From Actinomycetota bacterium (GTDB taxonomy: Bacteria; Actinomycetota; Thermoleophilia; Solirubrobacterales; 70-9), in assembly GCA_018268675.1 (NCBI GenBank), contig JAFDWB010000094.1, positions 124,001 through 188,000 on the forward strand: a stretch of 64,000 nucleotides of DNA, written 5' to 3'. This document shows, one piece after another, positions 7,653 to 15,199 of the stretch (position 1 is the stretch's first letter; each line of letters starts with the position of its first letter). The notes beneath the pieces are model-generated. The model had not been told where the DNA came from. It did no database searches and was given only the letters and a program-made list of their open reading frames with translations. Both the position numbers and the translations under genes were made by a program.

Positions 7653-8646
7653 CGACTTCGAAGGCGCTGCCCGGGATCCGCTTCAGGGCGTCCAGTTCGC
7701 CGTCGTCCCAGCGCCGGTCGCTGGTGCCGGAGATGTACCAGTTGGAGCCGTTGTCGGCGACGATCAGGCCGTATTCCTTCATCGCCACCGCGATCGCGCG
7801 GGCGGCGGTGCCCATGGCGCCGAGCGGGTAGCTCGCCCGCAGGCGCAGGCGCAGGCCCATCGGCGGCGCGGCGGCGCTGCGCGTGTCGCCCGCGCAGTGG
7901 GAGGCGGGATTGATCCAGGCGTCGCGGGTGCTCGCCATCGTTACCCGGATCGCGTGGTCGACGTCGCCCGCGGCCGCTTCTTCGTAGCGGACCAGGCCGG
8001 GGAAGATCGGCAGGCCGGCGGCGTCGGCCGAGGTCCAGCCGGCGGGGCGCAGGGCGGCCGAGCGGAGGTTCCATTCGACGCCCGCGTCGGCGTTCCAGTG
8101 CGGGTGCGGTCCCGATTTGTAGAAGGCGCGGTAGAGCTCGTAGAGCTTGCAGGTCGAGCGGTCGACGACGAGCACGTGGCGGTCGCCTTCGGAGTGGGCG
8201 CCGCCCTCGACCGGCGCGGCCGCGGGGATCGGGAACGGGCCGGGCGAGCTTTCGGTGCCGTAGGCCGTGTAGTGGACCGGGAGGGGCTTGGTGCCCGTGC
8301 CGACGACGGCGTAGGGGAACCCGTAGGCGCGCGGCGAGCCGAAATCGGGGTGGATCGCGGTGCCGCCGTGCGAGTCGATGTAGGCGATGACCTTGGCCGA
8401 GTCGGCGGCCCGCGGCGCCTGCGCGACGTTCTGGTTCCACGCGGCCTCGGTCCCGAGCGCCGGCGCGCGCGGCGAAAGGGACGGCGGCGGGGCGGGGAAG
8501 ACGGGGCACGAGCCGAGGTCGGGATATGGACCGAGCGCGCGCGCCGGGCCAGGGGTGAGGAGCGCGGCCCCGACGAGCGCCGCCACCCCAAGGAGCCCCG
8601 CCACCCAGACCGCACCCGGCCGGTGCGTCCGACTTTGCAGGGTCAT
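7621..8646 (-). CDS. Secreted hypothetical protein
   Basis: A 341-residue exported protein. I choose the ATG at 8646 because it yields MTLQSRTHRPGAVWVAGLLG, then a hydrophobic run ending PARALG, a signal peptide; the upstream ATG at 8733 would pass through a hairpin. Notable segments are AWNQNVAQAPRAADSAKVIA, DSHGGTAIHPDFGSP and RHVLVVDRSTCKLYELYRAF, a pattern found in a widespread but uncharacterised family of secreted actinobacterial proteins. The C-terminus has GLIVADNGSNWYISG and W..GELDALKRIPGSAFEVV. This resembles a periplasmic or extracellular beta-rich fold. Function unknown. Confidence 0.72.
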   Translation of the reverse strand: MTLQSRTHRPGAVWVAGLLGVAALVGAALLTPGPARALGPYPDLGSCPVFPAPPPSLSPRAPALGTEAAWNQNVAQAPRAADSAKVIAYIDSHGGTAIHPDFGSPRAYGFPYAVVGTGTKPLPVHYTAYGTESSPGPFPIPAAAPVEGGAHSEGDRHVLVVDRSTCKLYELYRAFYKSGPHPHWNADAGVEWNLRSAALRPAGWTSADAAGLPIFPGLVRYEEAAAGDVDHAIRVTMASTRDAWINPASHCAGDTRSAAAPPMGLRLRLRASYPLGAMGTAARAIAVAMKEYGLIVADNGSNWYISGTSDRRWDDGELDALKRIPGSAFEVVRSAAAVRPC

Positions 8647-8656
8647 ATCGACCCTC

Positions 8657-8700
8657 AAAGCTCGGAAGCACCGGCTCGCTCCGGCGAGCGTCCGAGCTTT
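8657..8700 (-). repeat. Hairpin in the leader of the secreted-protein gene
   Basis: The arms AAAGCTCGGA (8657-8666) and TCCGAGCTTT (8691-8700) are perfect complements, and an inner GCTCG/CGAGC pair extends the stem. It lies between the stop at 8735 and the start at 8646 of two minus-strand genes, so it could end the upstream transcript, attenuate the downstream one, or be another dispersed palindrome. A T-run follows it on the plus strand, not on the minus strand, so an intrinsic terminator for these genes is doubtful. Confidence 0.55.
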
Positions 8701-8734
8701 TCGGCCACATATGGCGGGAAAGTTCGGAAGCACG

Positions 8735-9070
8735 TCAGGGGCGCGGCTCTTCCGGGGCCGGGAGGCCCTCGCGCACGGTGAGCTTGCCGATCTGGAGGTC
8801 GTCGACGACCAACTCCTCGATTTCCACTTTTTCGAAGGTCGCCTGGCCGACCTTGAGCCTGCGCACCGTCAGGCGGCCGATCGCAAAGCCGCCGACCGCC
8901 GCCGCCCCGACCGCGAGAGCCCCGATCGCCAGCGCACCGACGGCCTCGGCGGCCCGCGCCTCCGTCACTCCGGTGTCGGCGCCGACGGCGACGACACCCC
9001 GAAGCACTGCGCCGATCGCCAGCGCGGATCGCGCCCCCGGCCGGGATGCCACGTGCCTATCGCGCTTCAT
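8735..9070 (-). CDS. Small protein with short hydrophobic repeat run
   Basis: A 111-residue protein. After a basic N-terminus (MKRDRHVASRPGARSALAIG) comes a run of five-residue-like repeats, ALAIGALAVGAAAVGGFAIG, then RLTVRRLKVGQATFEKVEIE and ELVVDDLQIGKLTV. The regular alternation of A/V/L with G suggests a right-handed beta-solenoid or a membrane-associated repeat. This pattern is known from small actinobacterial proteins of unknown role. It is the first gene of the minus-strand run; the gap upstream of it is hairpin-rich. Confidence 0.6.
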   Translation of the reverse strand: MKRDRHVASRPGARSALAIGAVLRGVVAVGADTGVTEARAAEAVGALAIGALAVGAAAVGGFAIGRLTVRRLKVGQATFEKVEIEELVVDDLQIGKLTVREGLPAPEEPRP

Positions 9071-9148
9071 GCGCCAAACGTACCTGGTGTGTGTCAGCTA
9101 TCGCGCCTCATGCGTATCCGGTGACGAAGAGGGCAAAGGCCCCGCAGA

Positions 9149-9191
9149 GCGTTCGTCGTTTGATCGGCATAGACGTCCAAGCGACGAACGC
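9149..9191. repeat. Intergenic palindrome, 10-bp stem
   Basis: GCGTTCGTCG at 9149-9158 is perfectly complementary to CGACGAACGC at 9182-9191, with a 23-base spacer. A perfect 12-base palindrome CGCACCGGTGCG follows directly at 9189-9200. The gap 9071-9417 (347 bases) holds no gene, only this and the two hairpins next to it. Confidence 0.6.
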
Positions 9192-9206
9192 ACCGGTGCG
9201 CCCCCA

Positions 9207-9253
9207 GTGAATTCGCAGAAACCCGCGGATAGCGCGGGGAAGTGCCAACGCAC
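9207..9253. repeat. Dispersed hairpin repeat, family D, copy 1
   Basis: This 47-base unit matches 39 of 47 bases of the unit at 45614-45660. It begins GTGAATTCGCAGAAACCCGC and contains the inner stem CCCGCG/GCGCGGG. In copy 2 the outer arms are perfectly complementary; here they have diverged, and the right part instead takes part in the overlapping hairpin at 9240-9291. Confidence 0.65.
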
Positions 9254-9291
9254 CAGCCCGGGCCGGGCTCGGGCCCGGTGCGTTCGCACTT
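9240..9291. repeat. Long intergenic hairpin overlapping family D copy 1
   Basis: AAGTGCCAACGCACC (9240-9254) pairs with GGTGCGTTCGCACTT (9277-9291) at 14 of 15 positions, and the GC-rich middle CCCGGGCC/GGGCTCGGGC can extend it. It shares its left arm with the family D unit, so the two structures are mutually exclusive. Confidence 0.6.
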
Positions 9292-9417
9292 ATCTACACC
9301 TGTCGTAGCCGACTGCGAACTCACGGGCATGGCGCAGACCAAGGCGCGGCCATCGCCCTCATAACCAGCCGAGGCATGAGGGGGATGGCCGCCCCGCCGG
9401 GCGGCAGCCGGCCCCGC

Positions 9418-10215
9418 CTACGACGACTGCGCCCGCTCGAGGCGCCGCTCGAGCTCGTCCAGTCCGTCGAGGCCCAGATCGGCCTCGGGCCTGGGCTCGT
9501 CGCGCCGTGAGGTGACCGTCCCTTCGATGCCGTCGAGGAGCCACTCGAGGCCCGGCTCGAAGCCGGAGTCGGGCGGCACGCCGAAGGGGTGACTGCGGTT
9601 GCGGTTGCCGGTGATCTTCTTGATCAGGGGTAGTTCGCCCGCCTCGAGGGCCGCGGCGACCTCGGGGTCCGCGTCGCGGAAGGAGTGGAGCGCCTCCTTG
9701 CCCTCGGGGCCGAGCGAGGCGAGCATCCGTTGGCGCGAGCGCTTGCGCATGCAGTAGCCGATCACGTAGTCGTCGATCGACATCAGGATCGCGCGGCCGG
9801 TCGGGGGGTCGACGTCGAGGCGAACCATGATCCCGACCGATTGCTCGACGTGGCGGAGGCGGTTGATCCGGGCGCGTGGGCGGCGGGAGGTGATGTCGAG
9901 GCTCCAGGGGTGGGCTTCGAAGGCGTCCTTGGTCTTGTGGGCGATCGCTCGGAGGGCGGTGCGCCAGTCGGCGGGGATCGGCTCGGGGAGGAGCATCTCG
10001 GCGGCGACCGCGTCGCGCATTAGGTCGATCAGCTCGTCCTTCGACTCGACATGGGTGTAGGGGGTCATGGTGGCGACCCCGAGCTCGTCGGCGAGGCGGC
10101 GCATGGAGACCGCCTCGACGCCCTCCGCGTCGGCGATCCGCACGGCGGCGGCGACGATCTCGGCGCGTCGGCAGGCCTTCTGGCCGTCTCCGTACTCGGC
10201 CGCGGTGGCATCCAT
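9418..10215 (-). CDS. TetR-family transcriptional regulator
   Basis: A 265-residue repressor-type protein. I start it at the ATG at 10215 (MDATAAEYGDGQKACRRAEI). The TetR HTH lies at about residues 18-62: IVAAAVRIADAEGVEAVSMR, RLADELGVATMTPYTHVESK, DELIDLM. The C-terminal ligand domain resembles the TetR_C_1 type (drug-responsive) with W-x-LRAIAH and AILMSIDDYVIGYCMRKRS. It is divergent from an ABC exporter operon with only 98 bases between starts, and two copies of a palindrome lie there, so it very probably represses that operon and itself. The inducer is unknown, likely an exported hydrophobic compound. Confidence 0.9.
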   Translation of the reverse strand: MDATAAEYGDGQKACRRAEIVAAAVRIADAEGVEAVSMRRLADELGVATMTPYTHVESKDELIDLMRDAVAAEMLLPEPIPADWRTALRAIAHKTKDAFEAHPWSLDITSRRPRARINRLRHVEQSVGIMVRLDVDPPTGRAILMSIDDYVIGYCMRKRSRQRMLASLGPEGKEALHSFRDADPEVAAALEAGELPLIKKITGNRNRSHPFGVPPDSGFEPGLEWLLDGIEGTVTSRRDEPRPEADLGLDGLDELERRLERAQSS

Positions 10216-10219
10216 GGTC

Positions 10220-10256
10220 CGTACAGTGTACAGTGGATCGGCCGTACAACGTACAG
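10220..10256. promoter_or_regulatory. Tandem TetR operators
   Basis: CGTACAGTGTACAG (10220-10233) and CGTACAACGTACAG (10243-10256) are two near-identical sites 23 bases apart start to start. Each contains the half-site GTACA in inverted form (TGTAC). They lie between the divergent TetR and ABC transporter genes, directly upstream of the TetR ATG, so binding would block both promoters. The spacing of about two helical turns suits cooperative dimers on one face of the DNA. Confidence 0.72.
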
Positions 10257-10313
10257 GCCGGGCGCCCCCCTGGGGAACAAGGGTCCGGCCACCCACCTTT
10301 CTCCCCACCCCCG

Positions 10314-11300
10314 ATGCCAACTCCCGCGATCTCCGTCAAAGACCTGCACAAATCGTTCGGCGACTTCGAGGCCGTCAAAGGCGTCGACTTCGAGGTCGCG
10401 ACGGGCGAGGTCTTCGGCTTCCTCGGCCCCAACGGCGCCGGCAAGACGACGACGATCAACATGCTCTGTACGCTCACCAGGCCCACCTCCGGCAACGCCG
10501 AGGTCGCGGGCTTCGACGTCGCCACCGCCCGCGACGACGTCCGCCGCCACATCGGCCTCGTCTTCCAGGACCAGACCCTCGACGGCTACCTCAGCGCCGA
10601 GCAGAACCTCCGCCTCCACGCCGAGCTCTACGGGGTCGAGAAGGCGGCGGTCAAGCCGCGCATGGAGCAGGTGCTGAGGATGGTCGGGCTCTGGGAGCGC
10701 CGCGACTCGCAGGTCCTCACCTTCTCCGGCGGCATGCGGCGCCGCCTCGAGATCGCCCGCGGGCTGATGCACTCGCCGCGCGTGCTCTTCCTCGACGAGC
10801 CGACGATCGGCCTCGACCCGCAGACCCGCGCCTCGATCTGGGGCTACATCCGCCAGCTCCAGCGCTCGGAGGAGATCACGATCTTCATGACCACCCACTA
10901 CATGGACGAGGCCGAGTTCTGCGGCCGGATCGTGATCATGGACCACGGCGAAATCGTCGCCCTCGACACCCCGGCGGCGCTGAAGGAAGCCGTCGGCGCC
11001 GACCGGATCCGGATCGAGACCGACGACGACGAGCGGGCGATCGCCGAGCTCGCCGAGCGCTTCGGCCTCGAGGCGACGGTCTCCGAGGGCGCCGTCAGCT
11101 TCGCCGTCGCCGACGGGGAGGAGTTCGTGCCGCGGCTCTTCGCCGAGCTGGACGTGCCGATCCGCTCGGTCAACCTCTCCCGCCCGACCCTCGACGACGT
11201 CTTCATGTCCCACACCGGGACGACGATCCGCGACGCCGAGGAGTCGGCGGCGAAAAACCGCAACCGCGCCGTCATGCAGGCGATGGTGGGACGCCGATGA
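10314..11300 (+). CDS. ABC exporter ATP-binding subunit, DrrA type
   Basis: A 328-residue ATPase that would power export of a drug or lipid. Walker A is GPNGAGKTT at residues 39-47, the Q-loop is in GLVFQDQTLDG, the signature is FSGGMRRRLE, Walker B is VLFLDEPTIGLDP, and the switch His is in FMTTHYMDEAE. The C-terminal 80 residues form the regulatory extension typical of DrrA/CcmA-like subunits (RPTLDDVFMSHTG). I use the ATG at 10314, which starts MPTPAISVKDLHKSFG and fits family length. Its stop overlaps the permease start (ATGA). Probably controlled by the divergent TetR. Confidence 0.93.
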   Translation: MPTPAISVKDLHKSFGDFEAVKGVDFEVATGEVFGFLGPNGAGKTTTINMLCTLTRPTSGNAEVAGFDVATARDDVRRHIGLVFQDQTLDGYLSAEQNLRLHAELYGVEKAAVKPRMEQVLRMVGLWERRDSQVLTFSGGMRRRLEIARGLMHSPRVLFLDEPTIGLDPQTRASIWGYIRQLQRSEEITIFMTTHYMDEAEFCGRIVIMDHGEIVALDTPAALKEAVGADRIRIETDDDERAIAELAERFGLEATVSEGAVSFAVADGEEFVPRLFAELDVPIRSVNLSRPTLDDVFMSHTGTTIRDAEESAAKNRNRAVMQAMVGRR

Positions 11301-12196
11301 GCGACGCGACGATCCCCGCCACCGCCGCCCCGGGCGCGCCCGCGCCGCCGCCCACGGTCGCGGTCCACGTCCCGCCCCGCAGCTGGCGCTCGGAGCTGCG
11401 CGCGATCAAGATCGTCTGGCGCCGCGAGCTGATCCGCTTCCAGAAAGACCGGATGCGGATCGTCACCGCGCTGGTCCAGCCGCTGCTCTTCCTCTTCGTC
11501 CTCGGCTCCGGCCTCCAGCAGCTCTCCGCCGCCAGCACTCACGGGGTCGAACTGAAGACCTTCATCTACCCCGGCGTCCTCTGCATCTCGGTGATGTTCA
11601 CGGCGATGTTCTCCGCTGCCTCGATCGTCTGGGACCGCGAGTTCGGCTTCCTCCGTGAGATGATGGTGGCGCCCGTCCGCCGCAGCTCGATCGTCGTCGG
11701 CAAGGTCTTCGGCGGCGCCACCGTCGCCTCCCTCCAGGGCGTGATCCTGCTGGCCCTCGCCTGGACCGTCCACGTCCCCTACAGCGTCGGCCTCGTACTC
11801 GGCGTCTTCGCCCTCCAACTCCTGCTCGCCTTCAGCATCACCGCCTTCGGGGTGATGGTCGCCGCGCGGATCAAGCAGATGCAGTCCTTCATGGGCGTGA
11901 TGCAGATGATCGTCACGCCGATGTTCTTCATCTCCGGCGCCCTCTTCCCGACCGCGGAGCTACCCGGCTGGCTCGCCTTCCTCAACCGCATCGACCCGAT
12001 CACCTACGCGGTCGCGCCGATGCGCACGCTGATCTTCGCCAACCTCGACATCTCCGCCGAAGCGCACCAGGCGCTGAACCCGCCGATCACCTGGTTCGGT
12101 TGGGACGTGCCGGTCGCCCTGCAGATCTTCACCGTCTTCGCCCTCGGCATGGTGATGCTGGCGATCGCGATCGCCGAGTTCAGCGCCGGCGAGTAG
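11297..12196 (+). CDS. ABC-2 type exporter permease, DrrB type
   Basis: A 299-residue integral membrane subunit. After a 45-residue cytoplasmic Pro/Ala-rich tail and the amphipathic AIKIVWRRELIRFQKDRMRI, six membrane segments follow, for example ALVQPLLFLFVLGSGL, IYPGVLCISVMFTAMFSAAS, GVILLALAWTV and GMVMLAIAIAEFSAG. The conserved DREFGFLREMMVAPVRRSSI motif between segments 2 and 3 is the ABC-2 signature, and FFISGALFPTAELPGWLAFL is the typical segment 5-6 loop. It pairs with the preceding ATPase, with overlapping stop and start codons. Substrate is unknown. Confidence 0.93.
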   Translation: MSDATIPATAAPGAPAPPPTVAVHVPPRSWRSELRAIKIVWRRELIRFQKDRMRIVTALVQPLLFLFVLGSGLQQLSAASTHGVELKTFIYPGVLCISVMFTAMFSAASIVWDREFGFLREMMVAPVRRSSIVVGKVFGGATVASLQGVILLALAWTVHVPYSVGLVLGVFALQLLLAFSITAFGVMVAARIKQMQSFMGVMQMIVTPMFFISGALFPTAELPGWLAFLNRIDPITYAVAPMRTLIFANLDISAEAHQALNPPITWFGWDVPVALQIFTVFALGMVMLAIAIAEFSAGE

Positions 12197-12251
12197 CGGC
12201 CCCGCCGCGATACCCTCGGCTGCGACGCAGTCGACCGAGAGGAGCGGGCAC

Positions 12252-12728
12252 ATGGAGAACAGCGGAACCGGGCAGCGGGACGGGCGGATCGCCTTCGTGC
12301 AGTCGTTGTGGCATCGCGAGATCGTCGACCAGGCCCGCGACTCCTTCCTCGCCGAGGCGGCCGAGCGCGGCGTCCCCGCCGATCAGATCGACCTCTTCGA
12401 GGTGACCGGCGCCTTCGAGATCCCACTCCACGCCAAGCGCCTCGCCGAGAGCGGCCGCTACCGCGCCGTGGTCGCCGCCGGCCTGGTCGTCGACGGCGGC
12501 ATCTACCGCCACGAGTTCGTCGCCGAGGCGGTCATCGACGGCCTCATGCGGGTCCAGCTCGACACCGGCGTGCCGGTCTTCTCCGCCGTCCTCACCCCGC
12601 ACCACTTCCACGAGCACGCCGACCACCAGCGCTTCTTCCACGAGCACTTCCAGGTCAAGGGCCGCGAGGTGGCCAAGGCCTGCACGGAGACGGTCGAGTC
12701 GCTCGACCGCCTGCCGGTCGCCGCATAG
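12252..12728 (+). CDS. ribH: 6,7-dimethyl-8-ribityllumazine synthase
   Basis: A 158-residue enzyme for the penultimate step of riboflavin synthesis, condensing the ribitylamino-pyrimidine with 3,4-dihydroxy-2-butanone 4-phosphate. Seen: RIAFVQSLWHREIVDQARDS, the substrate-loop VTGAFEIPLHAKRLAESGRY, VVAAGLVVDGGIYRHEFVAE and GVPVFSAVLTPHHFHEH. The GGIYRHEFVA form and extra His-rich HHFHEHADHQRFFHEHF loop match type II (RibH2-like decameric) synthases rather than the icosahedral ones. GAGGAG precedes the ATG. It stands alone without other rib genes in the window. Confidence 0.9.
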   Translation: MENSGTGQRDGRIAFVQSLWHREIVDQARDSFLAEAAERGVPADQIDLFEVTGAFEIPLHAKRLAESGRYRAVVAAGLVVDGGIYRHEFVAEAVIDGLMRVQLDTGVPVFSAVLTPHHFHEHADHQRFFHEHFQVKGREVAKACTETVESLDRLPVAA

Positions 12729-12779
12729 CCGCCGGTCACCCCCGCCTCGCCCCGGCCCGCTAGATTGGGGAGCCTCGCG

Positions 12780-12852
12780 GTGGCTGTAGCTCAGCTGGTA
12801 GAGCTCCTGGTTGTGGTCCAGGCGGTCGGGGGTTCGAGTCCCCTCAGCCACC
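12780..12852 (+). tRNA. tRNA-His (anticodon GTG)
   Basis: Acceptor GTGGCTG (12780-12786) pairs with CAGCCAC (12845-12851), followed by C. A G at 12779 can act as the G-1 special to tRNA-His, pairing with C73. The D arm has TAGCTCAGCTGGTAGAGC, the anticodon loop is TTGTGGT with anticodon GTG, and the T arm has GGTTCGAGTCC. CCA is not encoded. Confidence 0.95.
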
Positions 12853-12889
12853 CCTGTTGAGCGGCGGGTCGGTCGCTACGATCGTTGCG

Positions 12890-13813
12890 GTGGCAAGCGT
12901 CTCCGAGCTCATCTCGCTCTACGAAACCACGGAGTCGCTGGACGAGGCAAAGGCGGCACTCGACCGGCTCGCCGCGAGGGAGCAGCCCGTGGACCTCGAG
13001 TTGGGCGAGTGCTACGACGAGGTGGCCGAGCTCGCGGCCGACTCCGAGGACTACGTTCTCGCCGTCGACGCGCAGCGGCTCGCGATCGAGCACGGCTGCC
13101 GGCTCCCGGACCTGGCCCAGGAGATGCTGGGCTGGTACCTGCTGAAGGCCGGTGAGGCCGAGGAGGGGGAGGCGGTGTTCGCCGCCGCGGTCCAGGCGCG
13201 AGGGGACGATCCCAACCTGCACGGCACGATCGGCGCCGCGCGGTCGGACGCCGGCGATCACGAGGGCGCTTTGCGCGCCTTCGACCGGGCGCTCGAGTTG
13301 GCGGAGCGGGCCGAGGCCCTGGGGCCGGCGAGGAGCGCCTACGACCGGTCCACGGTCAGGCGGCTTCGGGCGGAACAGCAGGAATGCCGTCGTGAGCTCG
13401 GTCTTCCGTCCGAAACCGCCGGGCGGTTCGCCGGGATTGCCGGCGCCTCCTTCCCCGAGGCCGCTGCCTACGCGGTCGCCTGGTTCCCGCGCGAGGAGAT
13501 CGACGCGGCGCTGGCCCGGTGGCCCTCGCTCGCCGAGGACCTCGCCGACCCCGATTCCTAGTGCGCGATCATCGAGGCCCGCCTCCGCGAGGTGCAGGCC
13601 GCGACGGGACGGTCGCCGTCCGTCGCCGCGCTGGAGGTCGAGGCGCTCGTCGAGTTTGCGGCGGCGGCGGGGCTCGACCCCGGGACCGGGGAGGCGCGCA
13701 GTCGGCTCGCGGGCGAGCTGGGCGGCCGCGGCGAGGTCGTCGCCTGGCCGCCCGGCAGGAACGAGCAGTGCTGGTGCGGTTCGGGGCGCAAGTACAAGCG
13801 CTGCTGCGGTTGA
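12890..13813 (+). pseudogene. TPR-like SEC-C motif protein interrupted by one TAG
   Basis: Starting at GTG 12890 (MASVSELISLYETTESLDEA) a TPR-like helical protein runs to a TAG at 13559-13561, after LARWPSLAEDLADPDS. In the same frame the sequence continues without a break as CAIIEARLREVQAATGRSPS and ends in the zinc-binding SEC-C motif CWCGSGRKYKRCCG at 13813. Related proteins are continuous through this point, with a residue such as Tyr before the Cys, so TAC to TAG is the simplest lesion. The SEC-C tail is therefore not made with the body unless the stop is read through. No second lesion is visible, so the event is recent or the stop is suppressed. Known SEC-C proteins bind ribosomes, SecA or nucleic acid. 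Confidence 0.78.
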
Positions 13814-13856
13814 GCCGCGACGCCTGCATCGCGCGGGGGCGGAGGCGGTCGGTAGC

Positions 13857-14594
13857 TCAGCCGGTCGGGCCGAAGCGCTCGGTGCGGATGCGGTCGGGGG
13901 CGTAGCCAACCGCGAGGAGCATCTGGGCGATCGACTCGACGAAGGAGTTCGAGCCGCAGACGAAGGCGAGGCCGGAGTCGAAGGCCTCGGCGGCGAGGAG
14001 GCCGGGGAAGATGCGGCCGAGCTGGACGCGGGGGAGGTCGGGGGCCGGCGCTCCCTCCGGTTCGCGGGTCAGGGCGACGATCGCGTCGTCGCCGAGCTCG
14101 TCGGCGTAGATGACTTCGGCCCGGGTGCGGGCCGAGTAGAGGAGGCGCATCGGCAGGTCGGGGGCGGTGCGGCGGCGGTGGCGCAGCATGCACATCAGCG
14201 GCACCACGCCGGAGCCGCCGCCGATCAGGAGGACCGGCTCCTCGCCGCGCCAGACGAAGTAGGAGGCGAAGGGGCCACGGATCTCCACCTGGTCGCCCTC
14301 GACCAGGACGTCGTGGAGGTAGGTCGAGACCTCGCCGCCGTCGAGCCGGTCGACGGTCAGCTCGACCGCCCCTTCGTCGAGCGGCGAGGAGGCGATCGAG
14401 TAGGAGCGCTCGGCCCGGTAGCCGTCCGGCGCGGTGAGCCGCACGTCGTAGTGCTGCCCGGGGAGGTGCGGCACCCACATCGGCGGGCGCAGGCGGAAGG
14501 TCTTGGTGCGCGGCGTCTCGACCCGGATCCGCTCGACCTCGGCGATCTGCCAGCGGCCCGGGGCGCGCTGGGGGGCCTCGCTCAGTCCGACCAA
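13857..14594 (-). CDS. FAD/NAD(P)-binding ferredoxin-reductase-type oxidoreductase
   Basis: A 245-residue flavoprotein passing electrons between NAD(P)H and a partner. The FAD domain shows RAERSYSIASSPLDEG, where RxYSxx(S/N) binds flavin, then HDVLVEGDQVEIRGPF. The NAD domain shows VLLIGGGSGVVPLMCMLRHR and CGSNSFVESIAQMLL. No 2Fe-2S domain is fused. I start it at TTG 14594, which has AGGAG eight bases upstream and overlaps the preceding gene's stop by 11 bases; a GTG at 14612 is the alternative. It is co-transcribed with a sulfite-oxidase-fold enzyme and is its likely redox partner. Confidence 0.85.
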   Translation of the reverse strand: MVGLSEAPQRAPGRWQIAEVERIRVETPRTKTFRLRPPMWVPHLPGQHYDVRLTAPDGYRAERSYSIASSPLDEGAVELTVDRLDGGEVSTYLHDVLVEGDQVEIRGPFASYFVWRGEEPVLLIGGGSGVVPLMCMLRHRRRTAPDLPMRLLYSARTRAEVIYADELGDDAIVALTREPEGAPAPDLPRVQLGRIFPGLLAAEAFDSGLAFVCGSNSFVESIAQMLLAVGYAPDRIRTERFGPTG

Positions 14595-15199
14595 TATCGC
14601 TGCTCCTGCCACGGGTCGCCGCGGTTGTGGTAGCCGTTCGCCTCCCAGAAGCCCGGCTCGTCGTGGTCCATGATCCGCAGCCCGCTGACCCACTTGGCGC
14701 TCTTCCAGAAGTAGAGATGAGGGACGAGGAGGCGGGCCGGGCCGCCGTGCTCGCGGGGCAGCGGGGCGCCCTCGTGCTCGGTGACGACCCAGGCGCGGCC
14801 GCCGGTCAGGTCATCGAGCGCGAGGTTGGTCGTGTAGCCGCCGAAGGAGCGGGCCATCGAGAACTCGCCCTGCGGGCGCGCCGAGTCCAGCAGCACGTCG
14901 ACCGAGACGCCGCGGAAGCTGATGCCAAGCTTCGACCACTTGGTCACGCAGTGGATGTCGCAGGGGACGTCTTCGGCCGGGAGCCGGCCGAATTCCTCCC
15001 AGCTCCACTCGAGCTCGTGGTCGACCATGCCGTCGATGCGGAAGCTCCAGTCGCTCGGCTCGACCCGTGGGGTCGGCCCGGCGGTGAGGACGGGGAAGCC
15101 GCGCTCCAGGTACTGGCCCGGGGGCAGCCGGTCGGCGCCCGGCCCGTGGGGCTTGCCGACGAAGCCGCGCGAGACGAACCCTGGCTCTTCACCCGCCAT
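14582..15199 (-). CDS. Sulfite oxidase-fold molybdopterin oxidoreductase
   Basis: A 205-residue enzyme of the oxidoreductase-molybdopterin family (sulfite oxidase/MsrP fold). The Mo-ligating Cys is visible in DIHCVTKWSKLGISFRGVSV; conserved surroundings are RIDGMVDHELEWSWEEFGRL, TNLALDDLTGG, LVPHLYFWKSAKWVSGL and EPGFWEANGYHNRGDPWQEQ. It lacks a Tat signal and membrane segments, so it should be cytoplasmic, unlike MsrP. The Moco form here carries no second nucleotide. It overlaps mobA at one end and the flavin reductase at the other, so it belongs to the formate dehydrogenase/mobA operon. Substrate is not known. Confidence 0.88.
   Translation of the reverse strand: MAGEEPGFVSRGFVGKPHGPGADRLPPGQYLERGFPVLTAGPTPRVEPSDWSFRIDGMVDHELEWSWEEFGRLPAEDVPCDIHCVTKWSKLGISFRGVSVDVLLDSARPQGEFSMARSFGGYTTNLALDDLTGGRAWVVTEHEGAPLPREHGGPARLLVPHLYFWKSAKWVSGLRIMDHDEPGFWEANGYHNRGDPWQEQRYWSD

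Noticed and set aside
8657-8700. Rho-independent terminator
   Set aside because: The stem is good but its T-run follows on the plus strand, where no gene ends; for the minus-strand genes it lacks a U-tract.
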